NCBI RefSeq assembly: GCF_003386205.1
Contig: NZ_QRDY01000004.1
Span: 124,001 to 188,000, forward strand
DNA length: 64,000 nucleotides
Direction: 5' to 3'
Source of the DNA: Cohnella lupini
GTDB lineage: Bacteria; Bacillota; Bacilli; Paenibacillales; Paenibacillaceae
The position numbers and the translations under genes were made by a program. Below the pieces are notes generated by a model. That model saw only the letters and a program-made list of their open reading frames with translations. It was not told where the DNA came from and did no database searches. Each line of letters opens with the position of its first letter. Positions within the stretch are counted from its first letter, which is position 1. Shown here piece by piece: positions 15,834 through 25,461 of this stretch.

Positions 15834-18542
15834 TTGTCCACATTTCCCTATCAAGTACAAGAGCAACTGCAGTCATCGGGTCAATCGTACCGTTACTACC
15901 GTCTGAAAGCACTGGAAGAGCAAGGCTTAGGCCCTGTTTCTAAGCTCCCCTTCTCCATTAAAGTATTGCTCGAGGCTGCCATTCGCCAATTCGACGGACG
16001 CGGCATCACCGAAGAGCATGTCAAGCAACTGGCGACTTGGACGGAAGGCCGCGAAGACAAGGAAATCCCTTTCATACCGGCTCGTATCGTTCTTCAAGAT
16101 TTCACCGGCGTTCCAGTCGTCGTCGACTTGGCCGCTATGCGCGAAACGGTTAAACAAGCCGGCGGCGACCCGAAACAAATCAACCCTCTCGTTCCCGTGG
16201 ATCTCGTTATCGACCACTCCGTCATGGTTGACGCGTTCGGCACTCCGGACGCTTTGCAATACAATATGGACGTCGAATTCGAGCGCAACGAAGAGCGTTA
16301 CCGTTTCCTCCGTTGGGCGCAAACGGCGTTCAACAACTTCCGCGCGGTACCGCCGGCAACGGGTATCGTTCACCAAGTCAACTTAGAGTACCTCGCTTCC
16401 GTCGCGGCTACGAAAGATAAAGACGGCGTAACCGAAGTTTATCCGGACTCCCTAGTAGGTACGGATTCCCATACGACGATGATCAACGGTTTGGGTATCG
16501 TCGGCTGGGGCGTCGGCGGAATCGAAGCGGAAGCCGGCATGCTCGGACAACCTTTATACTTCGTTATGCCAGAAGTCGTCGGCTTTAAGCTGACGGGCAA
16601 GCTCTCCGAAGGCGCAACGGCTACCGACCTTGCGTTGACCGTTACCCAGATTCTTCGTAAAAAAGGCGTTGTCGGCAAATTCGTCGAATTTTTCGGCTCC
16701 GGTCTTTCCAATATCAGCCTGGCCGACCGCGCGACGGTCGCCAACATGGCGCCGGAATACGGCGCTACGATCGGCTTCTTCCCGGTCGATAACGAAACGT
16801 TGAACTACTTGAGATTGACTGGCCGCGAAGACAGCCAGATCGATCTTGTCGAAGCTTACTACAAAGCGCAAGATATGTTCCGTACCGACGAAACGCCGGA
16901 TCCGGTGTTCACTGAAGTCATGGAGCTTGACTTGTCCACGATCGTTCCAAGCTTGGCAGGTCCGAAACGTCCGCAAGACCGCGTGGAGCTGACGGCGATG
17001 AAGCAATCCTTCAACGACATCATCCGCACGCCGATCGACAAAGGCGGATTCGGCTTGTCCGATGCTCAAATCGAGCAAACGGTCGACGTTAAACACCCGA
17101 ACGGCGCGAACAGCCGTTTCGGCACGGGCGCGGTCGTTATTGCCGCCATCACTAGCTGTACGAACACATCCAACCCGAGCGTTATGATCGGCGCGGGTCT
17201 CGTCGCCAAGAAAGCCGTAGAACGCGGCCTGAAGAAACCGGCTTACGTGAAGAGCTCCCTGACTCCGGGTTCCCTCGTCGTAACCGACTACTTGACCAAC
17301 GCGGGACTTCTGCCATACCTCGAGAAGCTCGGCTTCTACGTCGCGGGTTATGGTTGCGCGACTTGTATCGGTAACTCCGGTCCGTTGCCGGATGAAGTCA
17401 GCCTTGCGATCGCCGAGAACGATCTGTCCGTTGCCGCCGTTCTTTCCGGTAACCGCAACTTCGAAGGCCGCGTTCATGCGCAGGTTAAAGCCAACTATCT
17501 GGCTTCTCCGCCGCTCGTCGTCGCTTACGCGCTGGCAGGTACGGTTAACATCGATCTCGTGAACGATCCGATCGGCTTCGACGATAAGAATCAACCGGTT
17601 TACCTGAAGGATATTTGGCCAACGAACGAAGAAATCCAACAAGCCGTCAGCGCTTCTTTGACGCCCGACATGTTCCGCGCCAAATACAAAAACGTATTTA
17701 CCCAGAACGAACAATGGAACCAAATCCCAGTACCGAAAGGCGAGCTTTACGAGTGGGACGATAAATCCACTTATATCGCCAATCCGCCGTTCTTCAAGGA
17801 TCTCGATCCGCAACCGGGCGATATCACGGACGTTAAGAATGCTCGCGTCTTAGCTTTGATGGGCGATTCCGTTACGACGGATCATATCTCCCCGGCCGGT
17901 AACATTAAAGCCGATAGCCCTGCGGGTAAATACTTGCTGGAGCATGGCGTAGCCAAAGAGGATTTCAACTCCTACGGTTCCCGCCGCGGCCATCACGAAG
18001 TCATGATGAGAGGCACGTTCGCCAACATCCGGATTCGGAACCAAGTCGCTCCGGGCACGGAAGGCGGCGTAACGACTTACCTTCCGACGGACGAAGTGAT
18101 GTCCATCTACGACGCTTCGATGAAATACCAGAAGAACAATACGAACCTTATCGTTATCGCAGGTAAAGAGTACGGCACGGGAAGCTCGCGCGACTGGGCT
18201 GCGAAAGGTACTTTCCTGCTTGGCGTAAAAGCCGTTATAGCGGAGAGCTTCGAGCGGATTCACCGTTCCAACCTCGTCGGCATGGGCGTGCTCCCACTGC
18301 AATTCCCGACCGGTCAAGGCTGGAAGACTCTCGGAATCACCGGCCGCGAAACATTCGAAATCAGCGGTATGTCCAATGACGTAACGCCTGGCCAGACGGT
18401 TACCGTAACCGCGAAACGCGAAGACGGAACGACCTTCGAATTCCAAGCGATCGCTCGCCTCGATTCGACAGTGGACGTCGATTACTACCGGAACAGCGGT
18501 ATCCTGCAGACGGTTCTTCGTCAGATGATCGCCGCGCAATAA
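15834..18542 (+). CDS. acnA: Aconitate hydratase
   Basis: This 902-residue AcnA/IRP-type aconitase interconverts citrate and isocitrate in the TCA cycle. [4Fe-4S] cysteine motifs are in [14 protein letters not shown] and [13 protein letters not shown]. The active-site end reads [19 protein letters not shown]. The start is TTG at 15834, behind an AGGAGG site at 9 nt. The long leader (over 130 nt from the candidate promoter) may carry regulation. It ends in a strong terminator and stands alone. In Bacillus this class also binds RNA when the cluster is lost (established for CitB); whether that holds here is inference. Confidence 0.97.
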   Translation: MSTFPYQVQEQLQSSGQSYRYYRLKALEEQGLGPVSKLPFSIKVLLEAAIRQFDGRGITEEHVKQLATWTEGREDKEIPFIPARIVLQDFTGVPVVVDLAAMRETVKQAGGDPKQINPLVPVDLVIDHSVMVDAFGTPDALQYNMDVEFERNEERYRFLRWAQTAFNNFRAVPPATGIVHQVNLEYLASVAATKDKDGVTEVYPDSLVGTDSHTTMINGLGIVGWGVGGIEAEAGMLGQPLYFVMPEVVGFKLTGKLSEGATATDLALTVTQILRKKGVVGKFVEFFGSGLSNISLADRATVANMAPEYGATIGFFPVDNETLNYLRLTGREDSQIDLVEAYYKAQDMFRTDETPDPVFTEVMELDLSTIVPSLAGPKRPQDRVELTAMKQSFNDIIRTPIDKGGFGLSDAQIEQTVDVKHPNGANSRFGTGAVVIAAITSCTNTSNPSVMIGAGLVAKKAVERGLKKPAYVKSSLTPGSLVVTDYLTNAGLLPYLEKLGFYVAGYGCATCIGNSGPLPDEVSLAIAENDLSVAAVLSGNRNFEGRVHAQVKANYLASPPLVVAYALAGTVNIDLVNDPIGFDDKNQPVYLKDIWPTNEEIQQAVSASLTPDMFRAKYKNVFTQNEQWNQIPVPKGELYEWDDKSTYIANPPFFKDLDPQPGDITDVKNARVLALMGDSVTTDHISPAGNIKADSPAGKYLLEHGVAKEDFNSYGSRRGHHEVMMRGTFANIRIRNQVAPGTEGGVTTYLPTDEVMSIYDASMKYQKNNTNLIVIAGKEYGTGSSRDWAAKGTFLLGVKAVIAESFERIHRSNLVGMGVLPLQFPTGQGWKTLGITGRETFEISGMSNDVTPGQTVTVTAKREDGTTFEFQAIARLDSTVDVDYYRNSGILQTVLRQMIAAQ

Positions 18543-18557
18543 CAATCGCGTTCGGCT

Positions 18558-18592
18558 AACCCCCTTCATCTCCGGATGAAGGGGGTTTTCTT
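18558..18592 (+). terminator. Terminator of acnA
   Basis: The 13-bp perfect stem AACCCCCTTCATC / GATGAAGGGGGTT with a 4-nt loop is followed by TTCTTT, 15 bp after the stop. Confidence 0.95.
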
Positions 18593-18642
18593 TAACCCCG
18601 GACGGAAACATTATTTCCAAGCTATCCGGCTTCCTCGTGATT

Positions 18643-18672
18643 TTGTTTCCGGGAGGCTACATAAGTTATAAT
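18643..18672 (+). promoter_or_regulatory. Candidate promoter of ylbL-like gene
   Basis: TTGTTT (18643-18648), 18-bp spacer and TATAAT (18667-18672) lie 49 bp before the chosen start. Confidence 0.6.
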
Positions 18673-18720
18673 AGTCCCACAGCGTTCTGCGTTTCACAGC
18701 ATAATTGGAGGCGAGCCCGG

Positions 18721-19785
18721 ATGGTTACCACGAATGAACAAAGGAAAGAACATTGGATTCGCCGTTACCGGACGACCCTCATAATCGGATTCTTCCTCCT
18801 TATTTTCTTTATCGCATACATCAAGCCTTGGCCCTACATGCTTTACGGAGCCGGTTCCGCCGAGCCCGTTCACTCACGCGTGGAAACGGGGCACAAGCTC
18901 GAAGAAAAAGGAGCTCTATTGTTCACGACCGTATCGACCTATTCGAACCCGAATATTTTCTCGATCATCTACGCCAGGATAAATCCCCGCATGGAAGTCA
19001 AATCGCAGGAAGAAGCGACAAGCGGCGCGACGAATATTAATGCTTACCGGAATTTGCTTGCCTGGATGCGCGATAGTTCAGAAGCTAATGCTCTTCTAGC
19101 CGCTTATACGGCCATGAAGAAACCGATCGACGTGAAGGAGCAAGGCGTCATCGTATACGCGCTGCTTCCCGAGTCCAAGGCGCGCGACAACGGCCTGCAG
19201 GAAGGCGACATCATCACGAATATCGACGGAAAAGAAGCTAGAACCGTTAAAGTGCTTACCGATTACTTAACGACGAAGAAACCCGGGGACAAGGTGAAGG
19301 TATCTGGCACGAGAGGCGACAATAAATTCGAAGCGACCGTTCCGCTCATTAACATGGGGACCGGCACGAGCAGCCGCACGGGAATCGGATTTCAGAACGA
19401 TACCGTTCTGAAGGTCACGGCTCCGGATCCCGTCAAGTTCGATTTCGCGGACACCGGCGGGCCTTCGGCCGGATTGATGATGACCTTGGAGATCATTGCC
19501 CAGCTAACCAATGACGACCTCACGAGAGGCTTCCGGATCGCGGGAACGGGCACGATCAGCGCGGACGGGACCGTCGGTCAGATCGGCGGCATCAATTATA
19601 AGCTGATGGCCGCCGACAAGGAGAAGGCCGATTACTTCCTCGTCCCCTACGACCCCAAAAATCCGTCCAACTGGACATTGGCGGAAAAAACGGTCAAGGA
19701 TCTGAAGCTTTCGCCCAAGCTCGTGAAGGTATCCACTTTACAGGAAGCGTTAGATTTTCTGAAGAAGCTGGAATTCAAAGCGTAA
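18721..19785 (+). CDS. YlbL-type PDZ/Lon-domain serine protease
   Basis: This 354-residue membrane-anchored protease has one N-terminal transmembrane helix (about residues 19-38). A PDZ domain covers about 130-220 (ALLPESKARDNGLQEGDIITNIDGK), and a C-terminal S16 Lon-type domain has catalytic Ser in TGGPSAGLMM and Lys in GGINYKLMAADK. B. subtilis YlbL and streptococcal SepM have this layout. YlbL is linked to degrading the cell-division inhibitor YneA, which is established for B. subtilis and inferred here. The start at 18721 has a GGAGG site; an in-frame extension to 18637 would run through the promoter. Confidence 0.92.
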   Translation: MVTTNEQRKEHWIRRYRTTLIIGFFLLIFFIAYIKPWPYMLYGAGSAEPVHSRVETGHKLEEKGALLFTTVSTYSNPNIFSIIYARINPRMEVKSQEEATSGATNINAYRNLLAWMRDSSEANALLAAYTAMKKPIDVKEQGVIVYALLPESKARDNGLQEGDIITNIDGKEARTVKVLTDYLTTKKPGDKVKVSGTRGDNKFEATVPLINMGTGTSSRTGIGFQNDTVLKVTAPDPVKFDFADTGGPSAGLMMTLEIIAQLTNDDLTRGFRIAGTGTISADGTVGQIGGINYKLMAADKEKADYFLVPYDPKNPSNWTLAEKTVKDLKLSPKLVKVSTLQEALDFLKKLEFKA

Positions 19786-19800
19786 ACGATCGGAACGAGA

Positions 19801-19856
19801 AAGCCCTTGGGACGATGCGAACGAAAACTCGTTCGCTTGTCACAAGGGCTTTTTTA
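19801..19856 (+). terminator. Terminator of ylbL-like gene
   Basis: AAGCCCTTG pairs with CAAGGGCTT around an inner GCGAACGA / TCGTTCGC stem, followed by TTTTT. It could also act for the convergent minus-strand gene. Confidence 0.92.
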
Positions 19857-19870
19857 AGATGCAACCGCCA

Positions 19871-20950
19871 TTAGATTACTTCCAATCGCTCCCTGTCCGG
19901 AAGCTGCGGATAAGTCGAGTGAGGCTCGGATTGATACCAAAACGCAACCGAAGAAATATCGTCCTGCAAAGGCAAATATTTCCATTTAGATCTCCAGCCT
20001 AGCGCCTGTATCGTAATTCGCAGATCATCCTTGAATCGAATCGGATCCATGATGTGCCACCGATACATACCGAATCTATGGTTGGCTTTATACAAGCCGT
20101 CCGGTTTAATATGCTGATGCATTCCCAGGTACGGCGTCGAATAAGTAACGTACTGTCCGTTCATATCCCAGTTCCAGGCTCCCCCGAAATAATCCTCCGT
20201 CCCCGTGCCGCATATGGTTGGAAATTCCTTATCCCCGTCCATATAAAATTTGACTTCGCCTTCGCCCCACCAGCCGTTGTTGTTCACCTGCCAAGCCAAG
20301 TACATTCCTACGAAATGACCTTGCCCCCGTATCCCGTCCGCGATGGTGTGGACGTCCTTATATTCCACCGGATTGCTTCTGCGGTACTGAGCGTGGAAAT
20401 AAGCCATATCATCCGGAATTTGCTGCAAGGCGTAGTCGACTTGGTAAAATAAAACCGTTTTGTCCGCATTGAGGTTCTCGATCGTGATTTTGGCTTTCTT
20501 GCGGAATGGCATCGGCCAATAGGAATTGAAGCCGTTAGCCGGGTTGACAGAAATCGGCTGCGAATTGACGAGGCTTCTCTCGCACCAGCCGTTGCAGAAG
20601 AAATCTCCGAACGGAGCTTCTACGGACGGCTCCGCTTCGTCGTCCCAGTAGAAACGCAAGATCAGGCTTCGCCAGTTTTCTACCGGGCATGTGAGCCAGA
20701 TATGCTGGATGATTCCCGGTCCGTCGATCTCCGCCAGCGTCAAAGTCGTTTCGCCTTCGACCCATACGGATGGCGATACCTTCCATCCTTGGCCTAAGTT
20801 GCTTGCCTGATCTTGTCCCGTTCCTTCCGTTGCCATGCCCCCTTTGCCCTTCTCGCCATTGAAGTTCTCCGCGCTAATCGAACGCGATACGGCGTCGGAC
20901 AATCGCGCGATATTCCCAAGCCCCATATCCAATCCGTTGAACGAGTTCAT
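19871..20950 (-). CDS. DUF2961 (GH172-like) protein
   Basis: This 359-residue DUF2961 protein belongs to a family that includes glycoside hydrolase GH172 (arabinan- or fructan-active members). Family blocks are GPGIIQHIWLT, FYWDDEAEPSVEAPFGDFFCNG, NSYWPMPFRKKAKITIEN and ICGTGTEDYFGGAWNW, the last containing acidic residues likely in catalysis. No signal peptide is visible, so it probably acts in the cytoplasm on imported sugars. It is divergent from an AraC regulator at 21092, which may control it. Exact substrate unknown. Confidence 0.9.
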   Translation of the reverse strand: MNSFNGLDMGLGNIARLSDAVSRSISAENFNGEKGKGGMATEGTGQDQASNLGQGWKVSPSVWVEGETTLTLAEIDGPGIIQHIWLTCPVENWRSLILRFYWDDEAEPSVEAPFGDFFCNGWCERSLVNSQPISVNPANGFNSYWPMPFRKKAKITIENLNADKTVLFYQVDYALQQIPDDMAYFHAQYRRSNPVEYKDVHTIADGIRGQGHFVGMYLAWQVNNNGWWGEGEVKFYMDGDKEFPTICGTGTEDYFGGAWNWDMNGQYVTYSTPYLGMHQHIKPDGLYKANHRFGMYRWHIMDPIRFKDDLRITIQALGWRSKWKYLPLQDDISSVAFWYQSEPHSTYPQLPDRERLEVI

Positions 20951-21091
20951 CCGTTCTCCTCCGCCCTATAGCCATATTTAACATTCAGCGCTATTATAGC
21001 TTTGGTAGACGAACCTGGCTTTAGCAGAAATTCGCGACAATTTGTCAATTATGCATAAAGGAATCGGATTCCTTGCCGGAGGGTGAGCGCC

Positions 21092-21961
21092 TTGATGTTA
21101 TTTTCTCCATATGTGCGGATAGCCTTGGATCATACGATGAGTGCCGGTAACGTTGTCTGGGAGCGCATGCTCTGGGACTACGAGCTTCTCTATGTCCATA
21201 CCGGCGAAATGGAGGCCGAGATCGAAGGCCAAGTCTACCGGGCCGTTTCGGGGGACGTGCTTCTGCTCAAGCCGGGCCAGCGTCATTCCTTGAGGGTTCC
21301 GGGCGATCAGCCGACTAGGCAGCCGCATATTCATTTCGATCTGTCCGACAAGCCGGATAGCCTCGACGTTTCGGTATCCTTCGTGACGGTCGAGCAGATG
21401 AACGAGAAGGAAAAGCTCCAGTTTCGGGAAGACGAATTATCCGCCCATCCCTACTCGCTGCCTAGTTTTTTTCGGTTGGAGGATCCGGCTGCGTTCGAAG
21501 AGACCCTATTTCGGGCCATAGCCGAGTTCGAGCTTAAGATGCCTTTTTACGAGTTGAAAATGAAATCGTGCGTCTTGGAGCTTCTAACCCAGTTGTTGCG
21601 CCAGACGCATTGGAGCCCGAATTTCCAAGGACCCGTAATTGGTCGAATATTAACGGACGTCCAGCGATACCTGAGCCATCACGCCGATCGGGAAGTTACC
21701 CTCGACGAGCTTTCCGGCAGGTTCCATCTCAGCAAGCCTTATCTCATAAGCGCGTTCAAGGACGCTTTTCGGATAACCCCGAAACAGTATCATCAGCAGC
21801 AGCGTATTTTGCGAGCGAGAAATTTATTGAAGTATACCGCGATGTCGATCCGGGAAATTGCCGCCGCGCTCGGTTTTCCCGATATTCATTCCTTCAGCCG
21901 GGCGTTCAAGAACAAGACGGGATCGGCTCCGTCGGTTCATCGGACAACCGAATCGAAATAA
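21092..21961 (+). CDS. AraC-family transcriptional regulator
   Basis: The N-terminal cupin-like ligand-binding domain contains LLYVHTGEMEAEIEGQVYRA followed by LLLKPGQRHSL. The C-terminal AraC helix-turn-helix pair lies at about residues 190-285: VTLDELSGRFHLSKPYLISAF, then IREIAAALGFPDIHSFSRAF. The GGAGG site is 9 nt before TTG 21092 and 12 nt before ATG 21095, so either may be used. A GTG at 21083 is too close to the site. It is divergent from the GH172-like gene, a common arrangement for sugar-responsive AraC regulators controlling their neighbour (inference). Confidence 0.9.
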   Translation: MMLFSPYVRIALDHTMSAGNVVWERMLWDYELLYVHTGEMEAEIEGQVYRAVSGDVLLLKPGQRHSLRVPGDQPTRQPHIHFDLSDKPDSLDVSVSFVTVEQMNEKEKLQFREDELSAHPYSLPSFFRLEDPAAFEETLFRAIAEFELKMPFYELKMKSCVLELLTQLLRQTHWSPNFQGPVIGRILTDVQRYLSHHADREVTLDELSGRFHLSKPYLISAFKDAFRITPKQYHQQQRILRARNLLKYTAMSIREIAAALGFPDIHSFSRAFKNKTGSAPSVHRTTESK

Positions 21962-21964
21962 ACG

Positions 21965-22019
21965 AAAAAGGAACTATCTCCGGCCAACAATTGGCAAGAT
22001 GGATAGTCCCTTTCGCTTT
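21965..22019. terminator. Bidirectional terminator between convergent genes
   Basis: AAAGGAACTATC pairs with GGATAGTCCCTTT with one mismatch; an inner CCAA-CA-ATTGG stem sits in the loop. T-rich tracts flank both sides (CGCTTT on plus, TTTTTCGTT on minus). It serves the AraC and IclR genes. Confidence 0.75.
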
Positions 22020-22038
22020 AGACCTGCATTAATCCGAT

Positions 22039-22782
22039 TCATCCTAAAATAGTGCCCATCCGATGCGCCGCTTCGATAATCGCGGGGGCATGCTCATGCA
22101 TCCTATCGGGCGTTAGGCGGTTGGACGGACCGGAGACCGACAAGGCGGCTACAAGCTTGCCCGATCGGTTGAATATCGGCGCCGATACGGCCGCCGCGCC
22201 GGGCTCTCTTTCTTCGAAGCTGGTCGCGTATCCCGCGGCGCTAATCTCGTCTAGCTGCTTGACGAAAGCTATCCGATCCAATTGAGACGGCCATGCGGGA
22301 TCTGCCATAATAAATCCCCGAACGCCCGATTCCGCGAAAGCCAACAGCACCTTGCTGGAAGCGCCGACGGATAAGGGCAAGCGGGCTCCGACCGTGGCTA
22401 CTCGCCGAATGGCTTGCGTACTCTGCACGGCCTGGATTCTAACCCGCTCGGAGCGATCTCTCACGTACAGGCTAACCGTCTCGCTCAGTTGATCCCTTAG
22501 CCGCTCCATCTCCGGAAGAAGCACGACGGAAGGATCGTCGGATCTCGACAGATTCGCGGACAACTCCAGTACGCTAAGCCCGAGGCGATATTTGTCCGTA
22601 TCCATGTTCCGGGTAACGAAACCCCGATCCTCCAACGTTGCCAGAAGCCTATGCACCGTGCTTTTATGTAATCCGATGCGACCCGCGATTTCGGTTAACC
22701 CCCACTCATGACCCGAAGTGAAGCATAAGAGCACGTCCAAAGCTCTTTCCACCGCGCGAACCGTTCGTTTTTCCTCTTCCAT
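22039..22782 (-). CDS. IclR-family transcriptional regulator
   Basis: The N-terminal winged helix (TVRAVERALDVLLCF, then LTEIAGRIGLHKSTVHRLL) and C-terminal IclR effector domain (SVGASSKVLLAF, GYATSFEEREPGAAAVSAPIF, ALSVSGPSNRL) define the family. The start is the ATG at 22782 with a GGGAGG site 10 nt upstream; eight more in-frame codons upstream would contain that site. It is divergent from the hydrolase at 23001. The effector is unknown; IclR proteins often govern catabolism of small acids or sugars. Confidence 0.92.
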   Translation of the reverse strand: MEEEKRTVRAVERALDVLLCFTSGHEWGLTEIAGRIGLHKSTVHRLLATLEDRGFVTRNMDTDKYRLGLSVLELSANLSRSDDPSVVLLPEMERLRDQLSETVSLYVRDRSERVRIQAVQSTQAIRRVATVGARLPLSVGASSKVLLAFAESGVRGFIMADPAWPSQLDRIAFVKQLDEISAAGYATSFEEREPGAAAVSAPIFNRSGKLVAALSVSGPSNRLTPDRMHEHAPAIIEAAHRMGTILG

Positions 22783-22856
22783 TTGCGTTTTCCTCCCTTG
22801 CTCCATTGTTTCACCCTATGAAACCCTGTTACACGTAGTATAACTCAAAATAAACA

Positions 22857-22899
22857 TTACGTAAATATTGGAAGCGCTTTATTACAGTTTCGTTACGTA
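22857..22899. promoter_or_regulatory. Repeated TTACGTA elements and cre-like site
   Basis: TTACGTAA (22857-22864) and TTACGTA (22893-22899) flank TGGAAGCGCTTTAT (22869-22882), which matches the CcpA cre consensus at 12 of 14 positions. They lie between divergent IclR and hydrolase genes. Possible IclR operator and carbon-catabolite control; motif evidence only. Confidence 0.35.
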
Positions 22900-23000
22900 C
22901 GATTTACAACTTGCCCGGACTCATTGACGCTATAGGTCCTGCGCTCTACGATAATATTACTAGTATTTCAGAGCCCTTACCCAAAGCGAGGCGATCCCCG

Positions 23001-24038
23001 ATGACGACAATGTCGACGCCCCTTCCTTTAGCCGGATCCGGAGCCCCCTCCGTTCCGACTCCCGACCGAATTTCCGATCGCGCAGCGATCAGGAAGCTAG
23101 GCCGGATTGCCCTTAACTCGCTTTTCGTCTTCTCCTGCCTGCTCGTCGTCTTGTTTCTGGTTCTCCATGCCTACGTCGCTTGGGCTCTCTCCCATCCGCC
23201 GGTCGCTTCTATCGTTTCCAATCCAATGCTAGCGAAGAACTTGGCCTATTCGGAGGTTACGTTCCCCAGCGCCGATGATAAAACGCTTGTCGACGGATGG
23301 TGGATACCGTCGGTCGATAGCCGTCAAACCGTCGTGCTGAGCCATGGCTATGGCGCCAACCGAGAGGAATCCTGGGTTCCGATGTACGACCTGGCCGACC
23401 TCTTGCATCGTTTGAGCTACAATGTTCTCATGTTCGACTATGGATTCGCCAGCACCGCCCATAAAACTCCGGCAACCGGCGGAATCATCGAATCCGAGCA
23501 ACTTCTTGGAGCACTCCAATTCGCGCGCAAGCAAGGAAGCGACGAACTGATCGTTTGGGGCTTCTCCATGGGAGCCGGCACGGCGTTGCAAGCCGGCCTT
23601 CACTCCGCGCCAGTCGACGCGATGATTCTGGACAGCACGTTTATTCCCGATTCGGATACTCTATACCAAAACGTCCGTAATTATTTGGACATACCCAGAT
23701 ATCCCTCTATTGCCGCCATCCGCTGGTTTTTTCCGTTAATGAGCGGTAACCGGCTCGAGCAAATCCCCGCACAGGAAATTCAGGAGACGGCTTACGACTT
23801 CCCTATTTTTCTCATTCACGGAACAGCCGACGACAAAGCACCCGCCTACCTTTCCGAAAATGTCGCCAAAGCGCAAACGAATTCCCTTTCCCAAATATGG
23901 ATCGTTCCGGATGCCATTCATGAAATGATCTACCGCACTCATACCGACGAATACGTACGGCGCACGACTTCTTTTCTAGAACGGGTTCATACGGAAGTAT
24001 TAGCGAAAGCGTCTACCGCAGAGCCGTCGGTCGCTTGA
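23001..24038 (+). CDS. Membrane-anchored alpha/beta hydrolase
   Basis: This 345-residue alpha/beta-hydrolase fold protein has one N-terminal transmembrane helix (about residues 39-60). The catalytic domain has the oxyanion region VVLSHGYGANRE, nucleophile Ser in WGFSMGAGT, acid in IHGTADDKAP and His in DAIHEM. It resembles B. subtilis YqkD-type hydrolases (DUF/BAAT-like). The start is ATG 23001 with a GAGGCG site; in-frame codons back to a TTG at 22911 run into the regulatory region. Substrate unknown. Confidence 0.85.
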   Translation: MTTMSTPLPLAGSGAPSVPTPDRISDRAAIRKLGRIALNSLFVFSCLLVVLFLVLHAYVAWALSHPPVASIVSNPMLAKNLAYSEVTFPSADDKTLVDGWWIPSVDSRQTVVLSHGYGANREESWVPMYDLADLLHRLSYNVLMFDYGFASTAHKTPATGGIIESEQLLGALQFARKQGSDELIVWGFSMGAGTALQAGLHSAPVDAMILDSTFIPDSDTLYQNVRNYLDIPRYPSIAAIRWFFPLMSGNRLEQIPAQEIQETAYDFPIFLIHGTADDKAPAYLSENVAKAQTNSLSQIWIVPDAIHEMIYRTHTDEYVRRTTSFLERVHTEVLAKASTAEPSVA

Positions 24039-24120
24039 TTCGAGGTTCTGAACCGAGCCTCTCCGAGCATACGTTGGTACGAAGTTTACTTCGACTCAAA
24101 CGATATTGGGGAGGTTTTTT

Positions 24121-25359
24121 ATGCATTCGGTTTACGGCACTATCGCGCCCGTTCGGTTGCTGGAAGAAATCGTGCACTGGAAAACGCAAGAGCAGGAGCA
24201 CGCGGTCGTTATTCGTTCCCTCGTACCCGGCCTGGAACCCCCTTATGCCAAATTATTGATCGATTGGGAAAATGTTTTCGCGAAAACTCGTGAATATGCC
24301 CTGCAGTCGCATTTCATCGCGGAAGCGAATCCTTCGCGCTCCGTTTCTTCGGAGTGGGAAGCCCTATTGCCCCAACTGCTCGAGGATTCCCTGAGCCAAT
24401 CCAGAGAGTTCAGTCGACAGCTGCAGCTCTTGCCGGAACATAGCCTTGCCCTCTCCCAAATGCCGGACTCCTCCCTTGCGTTAACCTATATAAGTCGCCA
24501 ATCGGAATATTTCGAAGACGTATTGGCCCAGTTGGAGAGATCTGGCGCTATCGCTTGGTCTCAACCTCAAGGAGGGGAAGACGATAGTCCAGAGGGTTAC
24601 GGCGGGCCGGAGCCTGCGGATGAATCTTTGAACTCTCGTCCGAGCGGCGGAGACGGTCAAGAACGTCCGGAAGTCACATGGTCGTCCGTACCGATGGAAG
24701 ATATAGGGGATGAGCAGCTATCGCTTGGAAATCCGGTTCCCATCGGCGGACATACTCTTCCGCCGCTCCCTTATTCTTATAAAGCCCTGGAGCCATATAT
24801 CGACGAGAGAACGATGCGCATTCATCACGATAAGCATCATCAAAGCTACGTGGACGGATTAAATAAAGCGGAGAGCAAGCTCGCGGAAGCCCGCACGACC
24901 GGCGACTTCGACCTGGTGAAAACCTGGGAGAGGGAGCTTGCCTTCAACGGTGCCGGGCATTACTTGCATACCTTGTTCTGGGACGTCATGTCTCCTAAGG
25001 GAGGAGGCAAACCCAAGGGGCCTCTGCTGGAAGAAATCAATCGGAGCTTCGGAAACTACGACGCCTTCAAGAAGCAATTCTCCGAAGCGGCCAACAAGGT
25101 GGAGGGCGGAGGCTGGGCAATCCTCGTATGGAGCCCTCGCAGCCACCGACTGGAGATCCTGACGGCGGAGAAGCACCAGAACCTATCCCAGTGGGATGCG
25201 GTCCCGCTGCTGCCTCTGGACGTCTGGGAACACGCCTATTACCTTAAGCATCAGAACGAACGCGCCGCCTACATCAAGGACTGGTGGAACGTAGTGAATT
25301 GGCCATATGTGGAGGATAGGTATTTGAAGGCGCAAACGCTTCGGTGGGTTCCTTATTGA
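24121..25359 (+). CDS. Superoxide dismutase with ~200-residue N-terminal helical domain
   Basis: This 412-residue protein has a C-terminal Fe/Mn superoxide dismutase (about residues 205-405) with all four metal ligands: His in MRIHHDKHHQSYV, His in GAGHYLHTLFWDV, and Asp and His in [16 protein letters not shown]. The N-terminal ~130 residues are helical with EEIVHWKTQEQEHAVVI and LLIDWENVF, reminiscent of DUF2935/ferritin-like bundles. An acidic, Gly/Ser/Pro-rich linker lies at about 145-190. Ordinary SodA is ~200 residues (see 32466), and B. subtilis SodF also has an N-terminal extension. The start at 24121 has a GGGGAGG site. It follows the hydrolase by 82 bp. Confidence 0.88.
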   Translation: MHSVYGTIAPVRLLEEIVHWKTQEQEHAVVIRSLVPGLEPPYAKLLIDWENVFAKTREYALQSHFIAEANPSRSVSSEWEALLPQLLEDSLSQSREFSRQLQLLPEHSLALSQMPDSSLALTYISRQSEYFEDVLAQLERSGAIAWSQPQGGEDDSPEGYGGPEPADESLNSRPSGGDGQERPEVTWSSVPMEDIGDEQLSLGNPVPIGGHTLPPLPYSYKALEPYIDERTMRIHHDKHHQSYVDGLNKAESKLAEARTTGDFDLVKTWERELAFNGAGHYLHTLFWDVMSPKGGGKPKGPLLEEINRSFGNYDAFKKQFSEAANKVEGGGWAILVWSPRSHRLEILTAEKHQNLSQWDAVPLLPLDVWEHAYYLKHQNERAAYIKDWWNVVNWPYVEDRYLKAQTLRWVPY

Positions 25360-25361
25360 AA

Positions 25362-25414
25362 AAAAAGAGAGCTACAAGAAGGGTCTCATAGACCTTTCTT
25401 CTAGCTCTCTTTAA
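25362..25414. terminator. Bidirectional terminator after SOD fusion gene
   Basis: AAAGAGAGCT / AGCTCTCTTT, with inner AAGAA-GGTC / GACC-TTCTT pairing, lies a few bases after the stop. The A-run on the left gives a T-run on the minus strand. Confidence 0.9.
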
Positions 25415-25461
25415 CGGGTAAATACGTTGAAGCGCGGTTTAGAGGTTAAATTTGCGGTAGA

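Noticed and set aside
16554-17813. 419-codon minus-strand frame inside acnA
   Set aside because: Antisense shadow of a codon-biased aconitase gene; no domain, no ribosome-binding site.
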